A stretch of DNA of 64,000 nucleotides from Candidatus Merdiplasma excrementigallinarum (GTDB taxonomy: Bacteria; Bacillota; Clostridia; Lachnospirales; Lachnospiraceae). The position numbers and the translations under genes are program-made. Under the pieces are notes generated by a model that was given only the letters and a program-made list of their open reading frames with translations, was not told the DNA's origin and searched no databases. This document shows, piece by piece, positions 50,512 to 59,357 of this stretch. Position 1 is the first letter of the stretch, and each line of letters starts with the position of its first letter. The stretch is from positions 40,042 to 104,041 of the forward strand of contig DVOS01000036.1 in assembly GCA_018713435.1 (NCBI GenBank), written 5' to 3'.

Positions 50512-52614
50512 TTATCTTGCCAGTCTCACTGCCACGGCCTTCCAGTTCTCCTTCGGGGCGTAGCGCAGCTTTCCGTTCTCAATCGTCACCTCTTCCGCTG
50601 TATCAGAGAAGATTTCTTCTGCTCTGGCAGGCACGCCCTGAGGAAGATCTATGGCAATCTCCTCCGGCAGTTTTCCGCCGAACGTATGAATCGTCAGGTA
50701 CGCTTCCTCCTCCCCTGCCCGCAGAAGGATCTGCCAGCCTTCCGGATGGCGCATACTCTTCACTTCGCTTCCGAAATGGTAGGACTGTCCCTTTGCAATC
50801 ACCGGGGCGATCTTTCTGTAAAAGGCCATGCCTCCCTCCAGAACCGCCCACTGCTCCGGCGTCAGATGCAGTACGTCGCCGGAGATGCACATACGGCCAA
50901 GGAACGTGTTGATCACAGAGTAGGCCATTCTCTTCAGCGAATCCGTCTCCCGGATCACCGCCCAGATCTGGCTCTGCCTGGGCAGGATTACCCGGTGAAG
51001 GTTGGCCGCAATGATGGGAATCTCCACGCACTCATGGGCGTCGGAGAAAGAGGCCATGCTGCAGCGCTTCATAAAGCCGGGCTCCAGCCGGTGCCCGCCG
51101 GAAGCGCAGTTCTCCACGATCAGGCCCGGGATCTCCTTTGCCATTTTTTCAAAGAAGTCATAGGTGGCCTGCATATTCTGCCGCAGCGCCTCTCCCTGGG
51201 ATTCGCATCCGTCCGCGCCGATGCCGAAATCATCGTTGTAGTCTACCTTAATGTAGCCGAAGCCATACTTTTTCAGCGTTCCGATCACTGTTTCCTCCAG
51301 ATAGTCCTGCACCCAGGGATCCCGCATGTCCCAGAACCGGCGGCGGTGGGTGGTAATGCTGACTCCATCCCTTTTCAGGAAATGCTCATTTTTCCGGTAC
51401 GCTTTGGATGCCGGACCCGCATTTTCAATCTCAAACCAGATGCCGGGCCTCAGCCCCGCTCCTTTGATGGCCTCCACGGTCTTTTCCAGGCCCTCCGGGA
51501 ACAGGAAGGGGGAAACCTGGTAATCTCCCATACTCAGCTCCCACACGTCTCCCTCCTGCTTGTACCAGCCGCAGTCAATGACAAAATAGGAGAAACCTTT
51601 GTCCTTAATGGCGTCCAGGATCTGCAGAATATTCTCATGGGAGGGGTCGCCCCAGGTGGTGCAGTACTCATTAAAAATAATAGGCAGTTCCTTTTCCAAT
51701 TCCGGAAGAGAAGCCAGTACTTCTTCCCCCGCATCTGTCAGGCGCTTCGCCATCACGTCCAGCTCCTCCGTCTGGCACACCGTCACAATGGCCTGGGGAG
51801 AGGCAAAGGCTTCACCCGGCGCAATTCTTTTCAGCCAGTGGCCGAACTCCCGGTCCGCCAGGCCGCCGTCCACCGCAATATTGTCATCCATCCGGTAAAT
51901 TTCCATCTGCCAGGAAGAGGGGGATTCCAGATGGGCTCCCCAGAACACATGGTTTTCCCGGTCCTCCAGGGCCAGGAAGGGGAAATATTTGTTGACCGGC
52001 ATGGAGCCGATACTGCCAAACCGTTCACAGCGCACGGCTTCCCTGGTCCAGGAGGTTTCCAGCTGCAGTTCCTCCATGGTCTGGCTCTCCAGACGGCCCT
52101 CCTCGCTCCAGCGCCCCCGGATCCGGTGCACCATGATCTGATTGTGGCAGTCTCCCTCAATCCAGGGAGAGATCCCCTGGAGGGAAAAGCTGGCCAGCAT
52201 CTCCAGAGATACAGGCTCATCGCTGTGATTTTCAAACACCGTCTCCATCCGCACATAGGGCGCTCCCTGGTTCCAGAGCAGACGGTGCAGGGCCTCGCAG
52301 CCCCTTTCATCTGCCAGCCTGGTTTCAATGCGCAGGCTGTTGGTTTCCTTATCTTCCAGTACCTTCTGCTCCCGGAAGCGCAGCTGTTTTACGCTGCCTC
52401 CCTCTCGCATGGTCTGGCCCGGGGCAAAGGCTCCGTTATACTCGTCTCCCGCCAGTTTAACCTGCACCAGGCTGTCCACGGCGGCCGATTTGTCTGCCCT
52501 CTGCTTCTCCGCCAGGGCTGTAGGGCAAAGCAGCAGTCCCACCTTGCCGGACTCATCCGTCTCATAGCAGGCGGTCATATCTCCCAGCACATGCCGGGCA
52601 ATCTCTCTTTTCAT
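50512..52614 (-). CDS. GH36-family alpha-galactosidase
   Basis: 700 aa, the size of GH36 enzymes. The N-terminal beta-sandwich runs to about residue 300. In the TIM barrel, EYCTTWGDPSHENIL, FVIDCGWYKQEGD and PGIWFEIENAGPAS lead to the nucleophile Asp in GYIKVDYNDDFGIGADG. ENCASGGHRLEPGF follows, and the acid/base Asp lies in FSDAHECVEIP. There is no signal peptide, so it acts in the cytosol on imported alpha-galactosides. It is the last gene of the two-component/ABC operon, whose porter presumably supplies its substrate. Confidence 0.9.
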   Translation of the reverse strand: MKREIARHVLGDMTACYETDESGKVGLLLCPTALAEKQRADKSAAVDSLVQVKLAGDEYNGAFAPGQTMREGGSVKQLRFREQKVLEDKETNSLRIETRLADERGCEALHRLLWNQGAPYVRMETVFENHSDEPVSLEMLASFSLQGISPWIEGDCHNQIMVHRIRGRWSEEGRLESQTMEELQLETSWTREAVRCERFGSIGSMPVNKYFPFLALEDRENHVFWGAHLESPSSWQMEIYRMDDNIAVDGGLADREFGHWLKRIAPGEAFASPQAIVTVCQTEELDVMAKRLTDAGEEVLASLPELEKELPIIFNEYCTTWGDPSHENILQILDAIKDKGFSYFVIDCGWYKQEGDVWELSMGDYQVSPFLFPEGLEKTVEAIKGAGLRPGIWFEIENAGPASKAYRKNEHFLKRDGVSITTHRRRFWDMRDPWVQDYLEETVIGTLKKYGFGYIKVDYNDDFGIGADGCESQGEALRQNMQATYDFFEKMAKEIPGLIVENCASGGHRLEPGFMKRCSMASFSDAHECVEIPIIAANLHRVILPRQSQIWAVIRETDSLKRMAYSVINTFLGRMCISGDVLHLTPEQWAVLEGGMAFYRKIAPVIAKGQSYHFGSEVKSMRHPEGWQILLRAGEEEAYLTIHTFGGKLPEEIAIDLPQGVPARAEEIFSDTAEEVTIENGKLRYAPKENWKAVAVRLAR

Positions 52615-52644
52615 CTCCGCAAATTCCTCCTGAAATAGCTTTCC

Positions 52645-53517
52645 TTATCCTTTCACCGCGCCTACCGTCATGCCCTTGATAAAATATTTCTGCAGGCACA
52701 TGAACAGAATGGCAATGGGCAGCACGGAAATCACAATGGCCGCCATGGCGGTGGTATAGTCGCTGGACTGGGCGGAAAACAGGGACTGTATGGCCACCGT
52801 CAGGGTCTTAAGCTGCTTCTTGCTTACATACAGGCTGGCCAGCAGGTAGTCGTTCCAGATCTGGAAGGCTTCCATAATAATCAGAGTGGCCATGGCCGGC
52901 TTCAGCAGGGGCATAACCACGGTAAAATACGTCTTAAACACCGAGCAGCCGTCGATCCGGGCCGCCTCCTCCAGTTCTACCGGCACGGTGCTCATAAAGC
53001 TGGTCATCATAAAGACGCCGAAGGAAATACCGGTGGCCACATACATGAAGATAATGCCGTACCGGGTGTTGGTCAGGTTCAGTTTATAGCCGATGGTATA
53101 GATGGGCAAAAACAGAGCCTGATAGGGAATCAGGATACCCACGATAAAATACACATAGGCAAACTTGAAAAATTTCCGTTTGCACCGGGCAATAGCCCAG
53201 GCTGTCATGCCGCACAGCAGCGCCAGGATCAGCACGCTTACCGCCGTATAGAAAAATGTGTTGAAAAACGTGGTGGCCAGGTCCAGCTTGTCAAAGGCCT
53301 TCTCGTAGTTCTCCAGATTCAGGGACTGGGGCAGCGACAGGGGGCTTCCCAGATACAGTTCCTTTTTCGTCTTAAAAGAGTAATTTATAATAATAAACAG
53401 AGGCGCCAGAAACAGAATGGCGAACACGGTCATCACAATCTGGGTGATCAGCGTGGTTCTGGTATAAGGCTGGCTGGGAACCAGGTCCTTTTCTTTCTTT
53501 CTTTTTCCGATTTTCAC
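52645..53517 (-). CDS. ABC sugar transporter permease, MalG type
   Basis: 290 aa with six predicted membrane helices. The EAA loop that contacts the ATPase is VELEEAARIDGCSVFKTYF then TVVMPLLKPA. The C-terminus FIKGMTVGAVKG is characteristic of the family. Its start touches the stop of the MalF-type gene. No ATPase subunit is encoded here, so a shared MsmK-like ATPase is expected. Confidence 0.92.
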   Translation of the reverse strand: MKIGKRKKEKDLVPSQPYTRTTLITQIVMTVFAILFLAPLFIIINYSFKTKKELYLGSPLSLPQSLNLENYEKAFDKLDLATTFFNTFFYTAVSVLILALLCGMTAWAIARCKRKFFKFAYVYFIVGILIPYQALFLPIYTIGYKLNLTNTRYGIIFMYVATGISFGVFMMTSFMSTVPVELEEAARIDGCSVFKTYFTVVMPLLKPAMATLIIMEAFQIWNDYLLASLYVSKKQLKTLTVAIQSLFSAQSSDYTTAMAAIVISVLPIAILFMCLQKYFIKGMTVGAVKG

Positions 53518-54407
53518 TACTGCTGCACCTCCTTGCTTCTAAGGCCTTTCACCTGGATCAGAGCTACCAGCAGCAGCACCACCACCAGGGTAACGGTCAT
53601 GGCGGAGCCGTATCCGTACTGCCGCCCGTTGATGGCTGTGGCGTAGGTCTGGTAAATCACCGAGGTAGACGCCCGGCCCGGGCCGCCCTTGGTGGAAGAT
53701 ACCAGCAGGTCGTACACCTTCAGGGATCCGGTGGTGATTCCCACCACGCAGATGGTGATGGCCGGCGCCAGCATGGGAATGGTCACGTTAAAGAACCGCT
53801 TCACCGCTCCCGCTCCGTCGATCTTGGCGGCTTCATACAGCTCCGCAGGCACGGACTGAAGTCCCGCCAGGTAAATCAGCATCCAGTAGCCGATCCACTG
53901 CCAGTTGTTGGCGATCAGAAGGCCGGTCAGAACTGTCTCGCCCTTTCCGAACAGGCCAAAGTCAATATTGGTGCCCAGCAGATCATTCAGGGCCGGCAGC
54001 ACATTGGAGTACATTTTCAGCCATACAAAACCAACGATGATGGCGCTGACCAGGCAGGGAATAAAGAAAGCCGCCCGGTAGAATTTCTGGGCCTTGATGC
54101 CGGAATCCAGGGCCACCGCAAACAGCAGCGCCGCCACATTCTGGATCACCGTATTGAAAATGGTAAACCGGATGGTAAACCACCAGGCGTCCCGGAAATT
54201 CTGGTCTTTGAACAGATCAATATAATTCTGCAGCCCTACAAATCCCATCTCCTTTGACATGCCGTCCCAGTCTGTCAGGGAATAGCGGAAGGAGAGGAAG
54301 AGAGGGATGATCAGGCCCACCGTAAAGATCAGCATCCCCGGCAGCACCATGATCAGATACTGGCGGAACATTCTCTTTTCCATTCCGCCGATTTTTTTCT
54401 TTGTCAT
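53517..54407 (-). CDS. ABC sugar transporter permease, MalF type
   Basis: 296 aa from the ATG at 54407, which has GGGAGG nine bases upstream. The longer track start runs through the preceding hairpin. It has six helices and an EAA loop (PAELYEAAKIDGAGAVKRFF then NVTIPMLAPA). It pairs with the MalG-type protein to form the membrane channel for the alpha-galactoside porter. Confidence 0.92.
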   Translation of the reverse strand: MTKKKIGGMEKRMFRQYLIMVLPGMLIFTVGLIIPLFLSFRYSLTDWDGMSKEMGFVGLQNYIDLFKDQNFRDAWWFTIRFTIFNTVIQNVAALLFAVALDSGIKAQKFYRAAFFIPCLVSAIIVGFVWLKMYSNVLPALNDLLGTNIDFGLFGKGETVLTGLLIANNWQWIGYWMLIYLAGLQSVPAELYEAAKIDGAGAVKRFFNVTIPMLAPAITICVVGITTGSLKVYDLLVSSTKGGPGRASTSVIYQTYATAINGRQYGYGSAMTVTLVVVLLLVALIQVKGLRSKEVQQ

Positions 54408-54446
54408 GTTATCAGCCTCCCCCGGCATTTGCCGTTTCAAAAAGAA

Positions 54447-54490
54447 GGGGGTGCCGCAAAAAGATTTTTTACTCTTTTTGCAGCAGCCCC
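54447..54490 (-). terminator. Hairpin between the binding-protein and permease genes
   Basis: On the minus strand GGGGCTGCTGCAAAAAGAG pairs with CTTTTTGCGGCACCCCC, followed by TTCTTTTTG. This partial terminator would give more binding protein than permease, as is common in such operons. Confidence 0.75.
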
Positions 54491-54517
54491 ATTCTTTCAA
54501 TCTCTATGGATTTACGG

Positions 54518-55771
54518 TCAGCTTGCGCTGCTGGTATCCACTCTCGCATCGGATGCGGCCAGGCATTCCTCAAAGGTAATATCGCCCTGCAGCCATGCCG
54601 CGATGTCTTTGGCGTTCTCCTCCTGGAAGCCGCCCCATACCAGCTGGTTGTTGCCCAGGGTTACGTCCACAATCTGTCCTTCTGCCGCGTAAGCGTCAAT
54701 GTCCGTCTGGCTGGGATTGTCGAAAGTGGGGCTCACGTCCTTCAGCATGGAGGCCGTCTTGGTGTAGTCGTAAATTTCCACTGCCAGCTCCTGATCAGAG
54801 GTCAGCACATCCAGAACCGCGTTCACCGCATCCTGATGCTCTGTCTCCGCGCTGGTCATAATGGTGATGTTGGGCTCGAAAATCAGCTTGGAATCGCCGG
54901 TCTGGTTGGGGAACGGGAAAATTCCGAAATCAAAGGACTCGTCGATATCCAGGAAGTTCTGGATGGACCAGGAACCGGAAACCTTCATGGCTGCCTCGCC
55001 CAGCACCATTCTGGCGTCGCAGTCGGTCTGCTCGGTGGAGAAAGTATCCTCGTAGGTGTTGTCAAAGATCAGTTTGTTGTAGTTATAAGCGGTCTGGGCT
55101 TCCTCGCTGTCTGCGAAGCTAACCTCGCCGGCACGGAACTTGTCGCCCCACTCCGGATCCTTATTGAATACGTCGTTCATCATGAACTGCATGGTCACAT
55201 TTCCGATGGACCAGGTATCTACCATATGGCTGGCAAAAGGCACGATGCCCTTCTCGTTGCAGTCATCAATAATCGCCTGCAGTTCATCGATGGTTTTGGG
55301 GATCTCCCATCCGTTCTCCTCAAACATGGCTCTGTTGTAATAAACGCCCTGGTACAGCGCATTGTAAACCAGTCCGTAGGTGGTGCCGTCGATGGTCACG
55401 TTCTCTCTGGCGGCATCCAGCCCCTTGTCCAGATAGGTCTCGTCGATGGGGGCCAGAACACCCATGGGAGCGTAGGTGGCCACATCCTGGGCTTTTCCGA
55501 TCATGATATCCGGCAGTCCGGACTGCAGATACTGCTGCATTTTCGGCTGGAAATCATTTCCCCAGTCCACACATTCCCACTCCAGGGTTACCCAGGGATA
55601 CTTCTCAGCCAGAGCCTCGTCGATCATGTCCTCAATGCCTGCGTCCGTGGTGGACTGGCCTGCCAGAACGGACAGTGTCACCGGCTCATGCTCTTCCTCC
55701 GCCAGTGCGGTTACACCGAAGGAAGCCACCATAGCGCCGCAAAGAAGAACGCTCATTACTTTTTTCATCAT
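54518..55771 (-). CDS. Extracellular sugar-binding protein of the ABC transporter
   Basis: 417 aa from the ATG at 55771, which is 11 bases from AGGAGG. The ATG at 55780 is only two bases from it. The leader MMKKVMSVLLCGAMVASFGV ends at TALA before EEEHEP. It has no clear lipobox, although a Cys is present, so the anchoring mode is uncertain. The body is a cluster B type solute-binding fold (GLPDIMIGKAQDVATYAPMG, VYNALYQGVYYNRAMFEENG, MVLGEAAMKVSGSWSIQNF). The likely ligand is an alpha-galactoside, given GH36 in the same operon. Confidence 0.9.
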   Translation of the reverse strand: MMKKVMSVLLCGAMVASFGVTALAEEEHEPVTLSVLAGQSTTDAGIEDMIDEALAEKYPWVTLEWECVDWGNDFQPKMQQYLQSGLPDIMIGKAQDVATYAPMGVLAPIDETYLDKGLDAARENVTIDGTTYGLVYNALYQGVYYNRAMFEENGWEIPKTIDELQAIIDDCNEKGIVPFASHMVDTWSIGNVTMQFMMNDVFNKDPEWGDKFRAGEVSFADSEEAQTAYNYNKLIFDNTYEDTFSTEQTDCDARMVLGEAAMKVSGSWSIQNFLDIDESFDFGIFPFPNQTGDSKLIFEPNITIMTSAETEHQDAVNAVLDVLTSDQELAVEIYDYTKTASMLKDVSPTFDNPSQTDIDAYAAEGQIVDVTLGNNQLVWGGFQEENAKDIAAWLQGDITFEECLAASDARVDTSSAS

Positions 55772-55803
55772 AAATCTCATTCCCTCCTGTTCCTTTTATG
55801 TTG

Positions 55804-55847
55804 GGCGGAAGCCCTCCTTCCGCCTTCGGTTTTGTAACGCCAGTATA
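55804..55847 (-). promoter_or_regulatory. Promoter -10 and leader hairpin of the binding-protein gene
   Basis: The minus strand has TATACT (55842-55847) without a good -35, which suits activation by the adjacent AraC-type response regulator. The leader contains the stem GGCGGAAG / CTTCCGCC (55804-55824) without a T-run, which may stabilise the mRNA. Confidence 0.5.
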
Positions 55848-55896
55848 GCAAAGAGAAAAGGAAAAGAGGTAGTAATTTTTTGGCTGAAATACTTGG

Positions 55897-57486
55897 TCAA
55901 TTTTGAACTTTTTCCATCTGCTCCCTGAAGTCCCTGGGGCTCATGCCCTCCGACTTGCGGAATACCTTATTGAAATAGGTATAGTCGTCATACCCCACCA
56001 TAAACGCGATCTCCGTCAGGTTTCCGTTTCCCTTCCGGATGTACTCTTTGGCCTTTTCAATCCGGATTTTCGTAATATACTGCAGCAGGCTGGTGCCGAT
56101 CTCCCGGCGGAATATCCGGGAGAAATAGGAGTGTTCCACATGGTAGCGCTCCGCCAGCTCCCGCAGGGTCAGCGGTTCAAAATAGTGCTCCTGGATATAC
56201 TCCGCCGCCTGGCGGACGGTTCCCCGGGTGGTGTCCCCCTCTGACTGGGACAGGGCGGTGCAGCTGTCTATGTAATCATGCAGCAGTTCACACAGCCCCT
56301 TCCCGTCCAGGGCCTCCAGCTCCTTGTCCAGCACCTGATCCAGATCCTCGGTTCCCGCCGGCTGGTTCTGGGAGAGATCGGAAAAATATTCTGTCAGGAA
56401 CATGGCCACCCGCTTGACGGTCTGGCGCACCTCCAGGTAGGACCAGTTTCCCTGGCAGTCTTCCAGTCCGATCTCATGGAGGATATACTGCCTGGCCTCC
56501 TCCATCTGTCCCCGCTTCAGCAGCGTCAGCAGTTCATTTTTCTGCCGCTCGCTGAAATGGTTCCGTATCTCCTCCTGGGCCCCGGCCCCTTTCCCGGTGG
56601 AAATCACCTGGCTTACCGGCGCAAACCGTCTGGTCATCAGCAGGGAAACTGTCTGGATATAGGCCTGGTGGATGCTGTCCATGGAAAAGGAATGGTCGCT
56701 GAAAATCACCGAAACGGGGGACTCCGCTTCCTGTTCCAGCTTCAGGGAAATCTTCTCAAACAGCGGCCGCAGCTCCTGGTTTTCCTTCTCGGATACAATG
56801 ATAAACTCGTTGGAGCGGTACACATGGTTGAAAATGATGGCGTCCTCATCCCCCATCAGTTCATGAAGCTGGCGCTTGACCGCAAAGGAAAGCCGGTTCA
56901 TATCATAGCCGTACCGGCCGGACAGCGTTTGCAGACGGTGGATTTTCAGCAGGATCAGGGTCACGCCCGCATAGTCAATCTCCCCGTTTATGGTAATATT
57001 GGGCATAAACGGGGTTTCCTTCCGTTCCAGAAGCTGGCTGAACTCCCGGTCCTGCAGGAAGGAAGCGGCCCGCAGGGTTTCCTCCTTCTGCTGCCTTCTT
57101 TTGCTGATCAGCTCCAGGGCCTTGGTCAGGGCGTTAATCAGGTCAATGCGTCCCACCGGCTTTACCAGGTAGTTGATGGAGCCCGCCATAAAGGAGTTTT
57201 TTACATAGTCAAAATCGTCATACCCGCTGATCACGAAGGTTACCACCTCCGGATACTTCTCCTGAAGGATCCGCAGCAGCTCCACACCGTCCAGATAGGG
57301 CATATTGATGTCTGTGATCACAATGTCCGGATGATGCTCCTCCATTTTCCGCAGCACATCCTCCCCGTCCACAGCCGGTTCCAGAAACAGCAGGCCGTAC
57401 TTGTCCCACTGGATCATTCTTCTGATCTTTTCTCTGGTCCAGTATTCATCGTCCGCAATCAGTATTTTGTATTTTTTGCTTTCCAT
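55897..57486 (-). CDS. AraC-type response regulator (YesN-like)
   Basis: 529 aa. The receiver domain (1-125) has ADDEYWTREKIRRM, the phospho-acceptor Asp in PDIVITDINMPYLDG, and Lys in LVKPVGR. A middle region of about 270 residues is typical of YesN-type regulators. The C-terminal AraC helix-turn-helix pair (about 425-525) has LTLRELAERYHVEHSYFSRI and LTEIAFMVGYDDYTYFNKVF. The start lies inside the 3' end of the kinase gene (28-base overlap). It should activate the downstream binding-protein/permease/GH36 genes. Confidence 0.92.
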   Translation of the reverse strand: MESKKYKILIADDEYWTREKIRRMIQWDKYGLLFLEPAVDGEDVLRKMEEHHPDIVITDINMPYLDGVELLRILQEKYPEVVTFVISGYDDFDYVKNSFMAGSINYLVKPVGRIDLINALTKALELISKRRQQKEETLRAASFLQDREFSQLLERKETPFMPNITINGEIDYAGVTLILLKIHRLQTLSGRYGYDMNRLSFAVKRQLHELMGDEDAIIFNHVYRSNEFIIVSEKENQELRPLFEKISLKLEQEAESPVSVIFSDHSFSMDSIHQAYIQTVSLLMTRRFAPVSQVISTGKGAGAQEEIRNHFSERQKNELLTLLKRGQMEEARQYILHEIGLEDCQGNWSYLEVRQTVKRVAMFLTEYFSDLSQNQPAGTEDLDQVLDKELEALDGKGLCELLHDYIDSCTALSQSEGDTTRGTVRQAAEYIQEHYFEPLTLRELAERYHVEHSYFSRIFRREIGTSLLQYITKIRIEKAKEYIRKGNGNLTEIAFMVGYDDYTYFNKVFRKSEGMSPRDFREQMEKVQN

Positions 57487-59330
57487 ATGTCAATCTCCTC
57501 CATGCGAACACTGGGAATTACCAGGGAAACCTTTGTCCCCTCCCCGATTCGGCTCTCAATGGTTACGCCATAGGATTCTCCGTACAAAATCTTCATACGG
57601 GAATGAATGTTGTTAAGGCCAATGGACTTAGTATGGTTTTTCCGATCCGGATTCAGCAGTTCCCGGCGCTCTTCTTCCGGAATGCCAATGCCGTTGTCCT
57701 CCACGGAAATCACCAGATTTTCCCCGTCCTTCCCGGCTGTAATCACAATCTTTTTCTTTTTTCTGGAGCCCCGCAGCCCGTGGGTCAGGGCGTTTTCCAC
57801 CAAAGGCTGAATGGAAATCCGGGGCATGGTGCTCTTCAGGATAGAATCCTCCACATCAAATACGTACTCCACGTTTTCCTGCATCCGCACGTTCATTACA
57901 TAAATATAGTTTTTCAGATGTACAATCTCCCCTGCCACGGTGGAAAAAGGATTCTTCATATCCAGGCTGTAGCGGAAAATATTGGACAGAGACTGGCTGA
58001 GGGCGCTCACCTCCGGACAGCCCCGGATATCGGCAATGCTGCTCATGGTATCCAGGGTATTGTACAGGAAATGGGGATTGATCTGCGCCTGCAGGGCATT
58101 GTACTCCGCCTGCTTCAGCAGCAGTTTTGCCTCATATTCCCGGCTTACCAGGGTCTCGATCCGGTCCAGCATTTCATTAAAGCTTCTCCCCAGCTCTCCC
58201 AGTTCGTCCTCCTTGCAGTCGGTGATCCGCAGCCGGGTATCGCCGTCCCGGATCTGTTTTACCGTAGCCGTCATCCGCTCCAGGGGCCGGGACAGGGTGC
58301 GGGAAATAAAAGTCGAAATCAGCACGGCAAGCACAATCACCAGCCCCGCGATCAGGAACAGGTTCCGGGTCAGCGTTCTCTGATTTTCCTGCAAAAGGGA
58401 CTGGGGCATCAGCGCGTAGGCGGAAAGGTTGTACTTATTCTGGGCCGCCTTGAAAAACACCCGGTCAGAGTGGGAAAACAGCTGGGCCGCCGCTTCGCCT
58501 CCCGCCTCAATGCTCTCCGCCAGCATCCGGAACTTTTCTTCATCCTGGTTTCCCAGATCCCCCAGCTGATAGACCGGCGCGTCCCCCTCCGGCTGCAGCC
58601 AGATAAAGGCGTCGTCATTGATCCGGTATTTTTCCATGAGATACTGGATCACCTTGATGTCTGCGTCGCATACCACATAGCCGATTGTTTCGCTGTTGGT
58701 GCCGCTGGTGTAAATTTTCAGCACAAACCGGAGAATGTTTTTCTCCCGGTAGGGATTATAATAGCTGGTAATCAGGGTCACCGCATTGTCGGATTCCACA
58801 TACTCCCGCACTTTTTCCCCGCCCCCGAACTCTCCGTCCTCGTAGATATCCGTGGGATAGTTGTGTTTGGGCGTCACGGCCCGCCGGTAGGTGCTGATAA
58901 TCTCATGGTCCATGTTGTAGAGGTAGAGGGCCACCACCGCGCTGGACGTATCGAAGCTGCCGGTTCCCAGGTCAAAGGCCAGCCGGTAGTATTCATCCCG
59001 CATGTAGGAGATATCCCTGCCTGCTTTCAGATCCAGCACGAAATCATTCTCATTGTAGATATCAATCATGCCGCTCTCCATGGTCTTAATCAGGCTGTAC
59101 ATATCGTCCTGCAGATTTTCCAGGGACTTTCCCATCTCTTCCTTGCTCTGGGTGTAAATCAGATCCGAGGAAGCCTGCTGGAACAGAAACGTCTGCAGCA
59201 GCAGCGCCGCCAGGGCGCATCCCAGGCACAGCGCCAGGATTTTCATGTGCATTTTCTGAAAGCAGCGGAAATGAAACCGCGTCTTCTCCGATGCTCTGTT
59301 TTTTTCTTTTCCCTGTGTTTTCTCCCTCAT
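57459..59330 (-). CDS. Membrane sensor histidine kinase (YesM-like)
   Basis: 623 aa. There are two membrane helices (about 30-50 and 335-355) around an extracellular sensing domain of about 285 residues. A HAMP domain follows (RTLSRPLERMTATVKQIRDG). Next comes the His_kinase dimerisation motif LQAQINPHFLYNTLDTMSSI with the phospho-His. The HATPase has PLVENALTHGLRG and SVEDNGIGIPEE. It signals extracellular sugar to the AraC-type regulator. The gene begins 27 bases after the DUF4143 ATPase gene, and I see no strong separate promoter there. Confidence 0.92.
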   Translation of the reverse strand: MREKTQGKEKNRASEKTRFHFRCFQKMHMKILALCLGCALAALLLQTFLFQQASSDLIYTQSKEEMGKSLENLQDDMYSLIKTMESGMIDIYNENDFVLDLKAGRDISYMRDEYYRLAFDLGTGSFDTSSAVVALYLYNMDHEIISTYRRAVTPKHNYPTDIYEDGEFGGGEKVREYVESDNAVTLITSYYNPYREKNILRFVLKIYTSGTNSETIGYVVCDADIKVIQYLMEKYRINDDAFIWLQPEGDAPVYQLGDLGNQDEEKFRMLAESIEAGGEAAAQLFSHSDRVFFKAAQNKYNLSAYALMPQSLLQENQRTLTRNLFLIAGLVIVLAVLISTFISRTLSRPLERMTATVKQIRDGDTRLRITDCKEDELGELGRSFNEMLDRIETLVSREYEAKLLLKQAEYNALQAQINPHFLYNTLDTMSSIADIRGCPEVSALSQSLSNIFRYSLDMKNPFSTVAGEIVHLKNYIYVMNVRMQENVEYVFDVEDSILKSTMPRISIQPLVENALTHGLRGSRKKKKIVITAGKDGENLVISVEDNGIGIPEEERRELLNPDRKNHTKSIGLNNIHSRMKILYGESYGVTIESRIGEGTKVSLVIPSVRMEEIDIWKAKNTKY

Positions 59331-59357
59331 AATGAAATTACCTCGTAAACACTTCTC

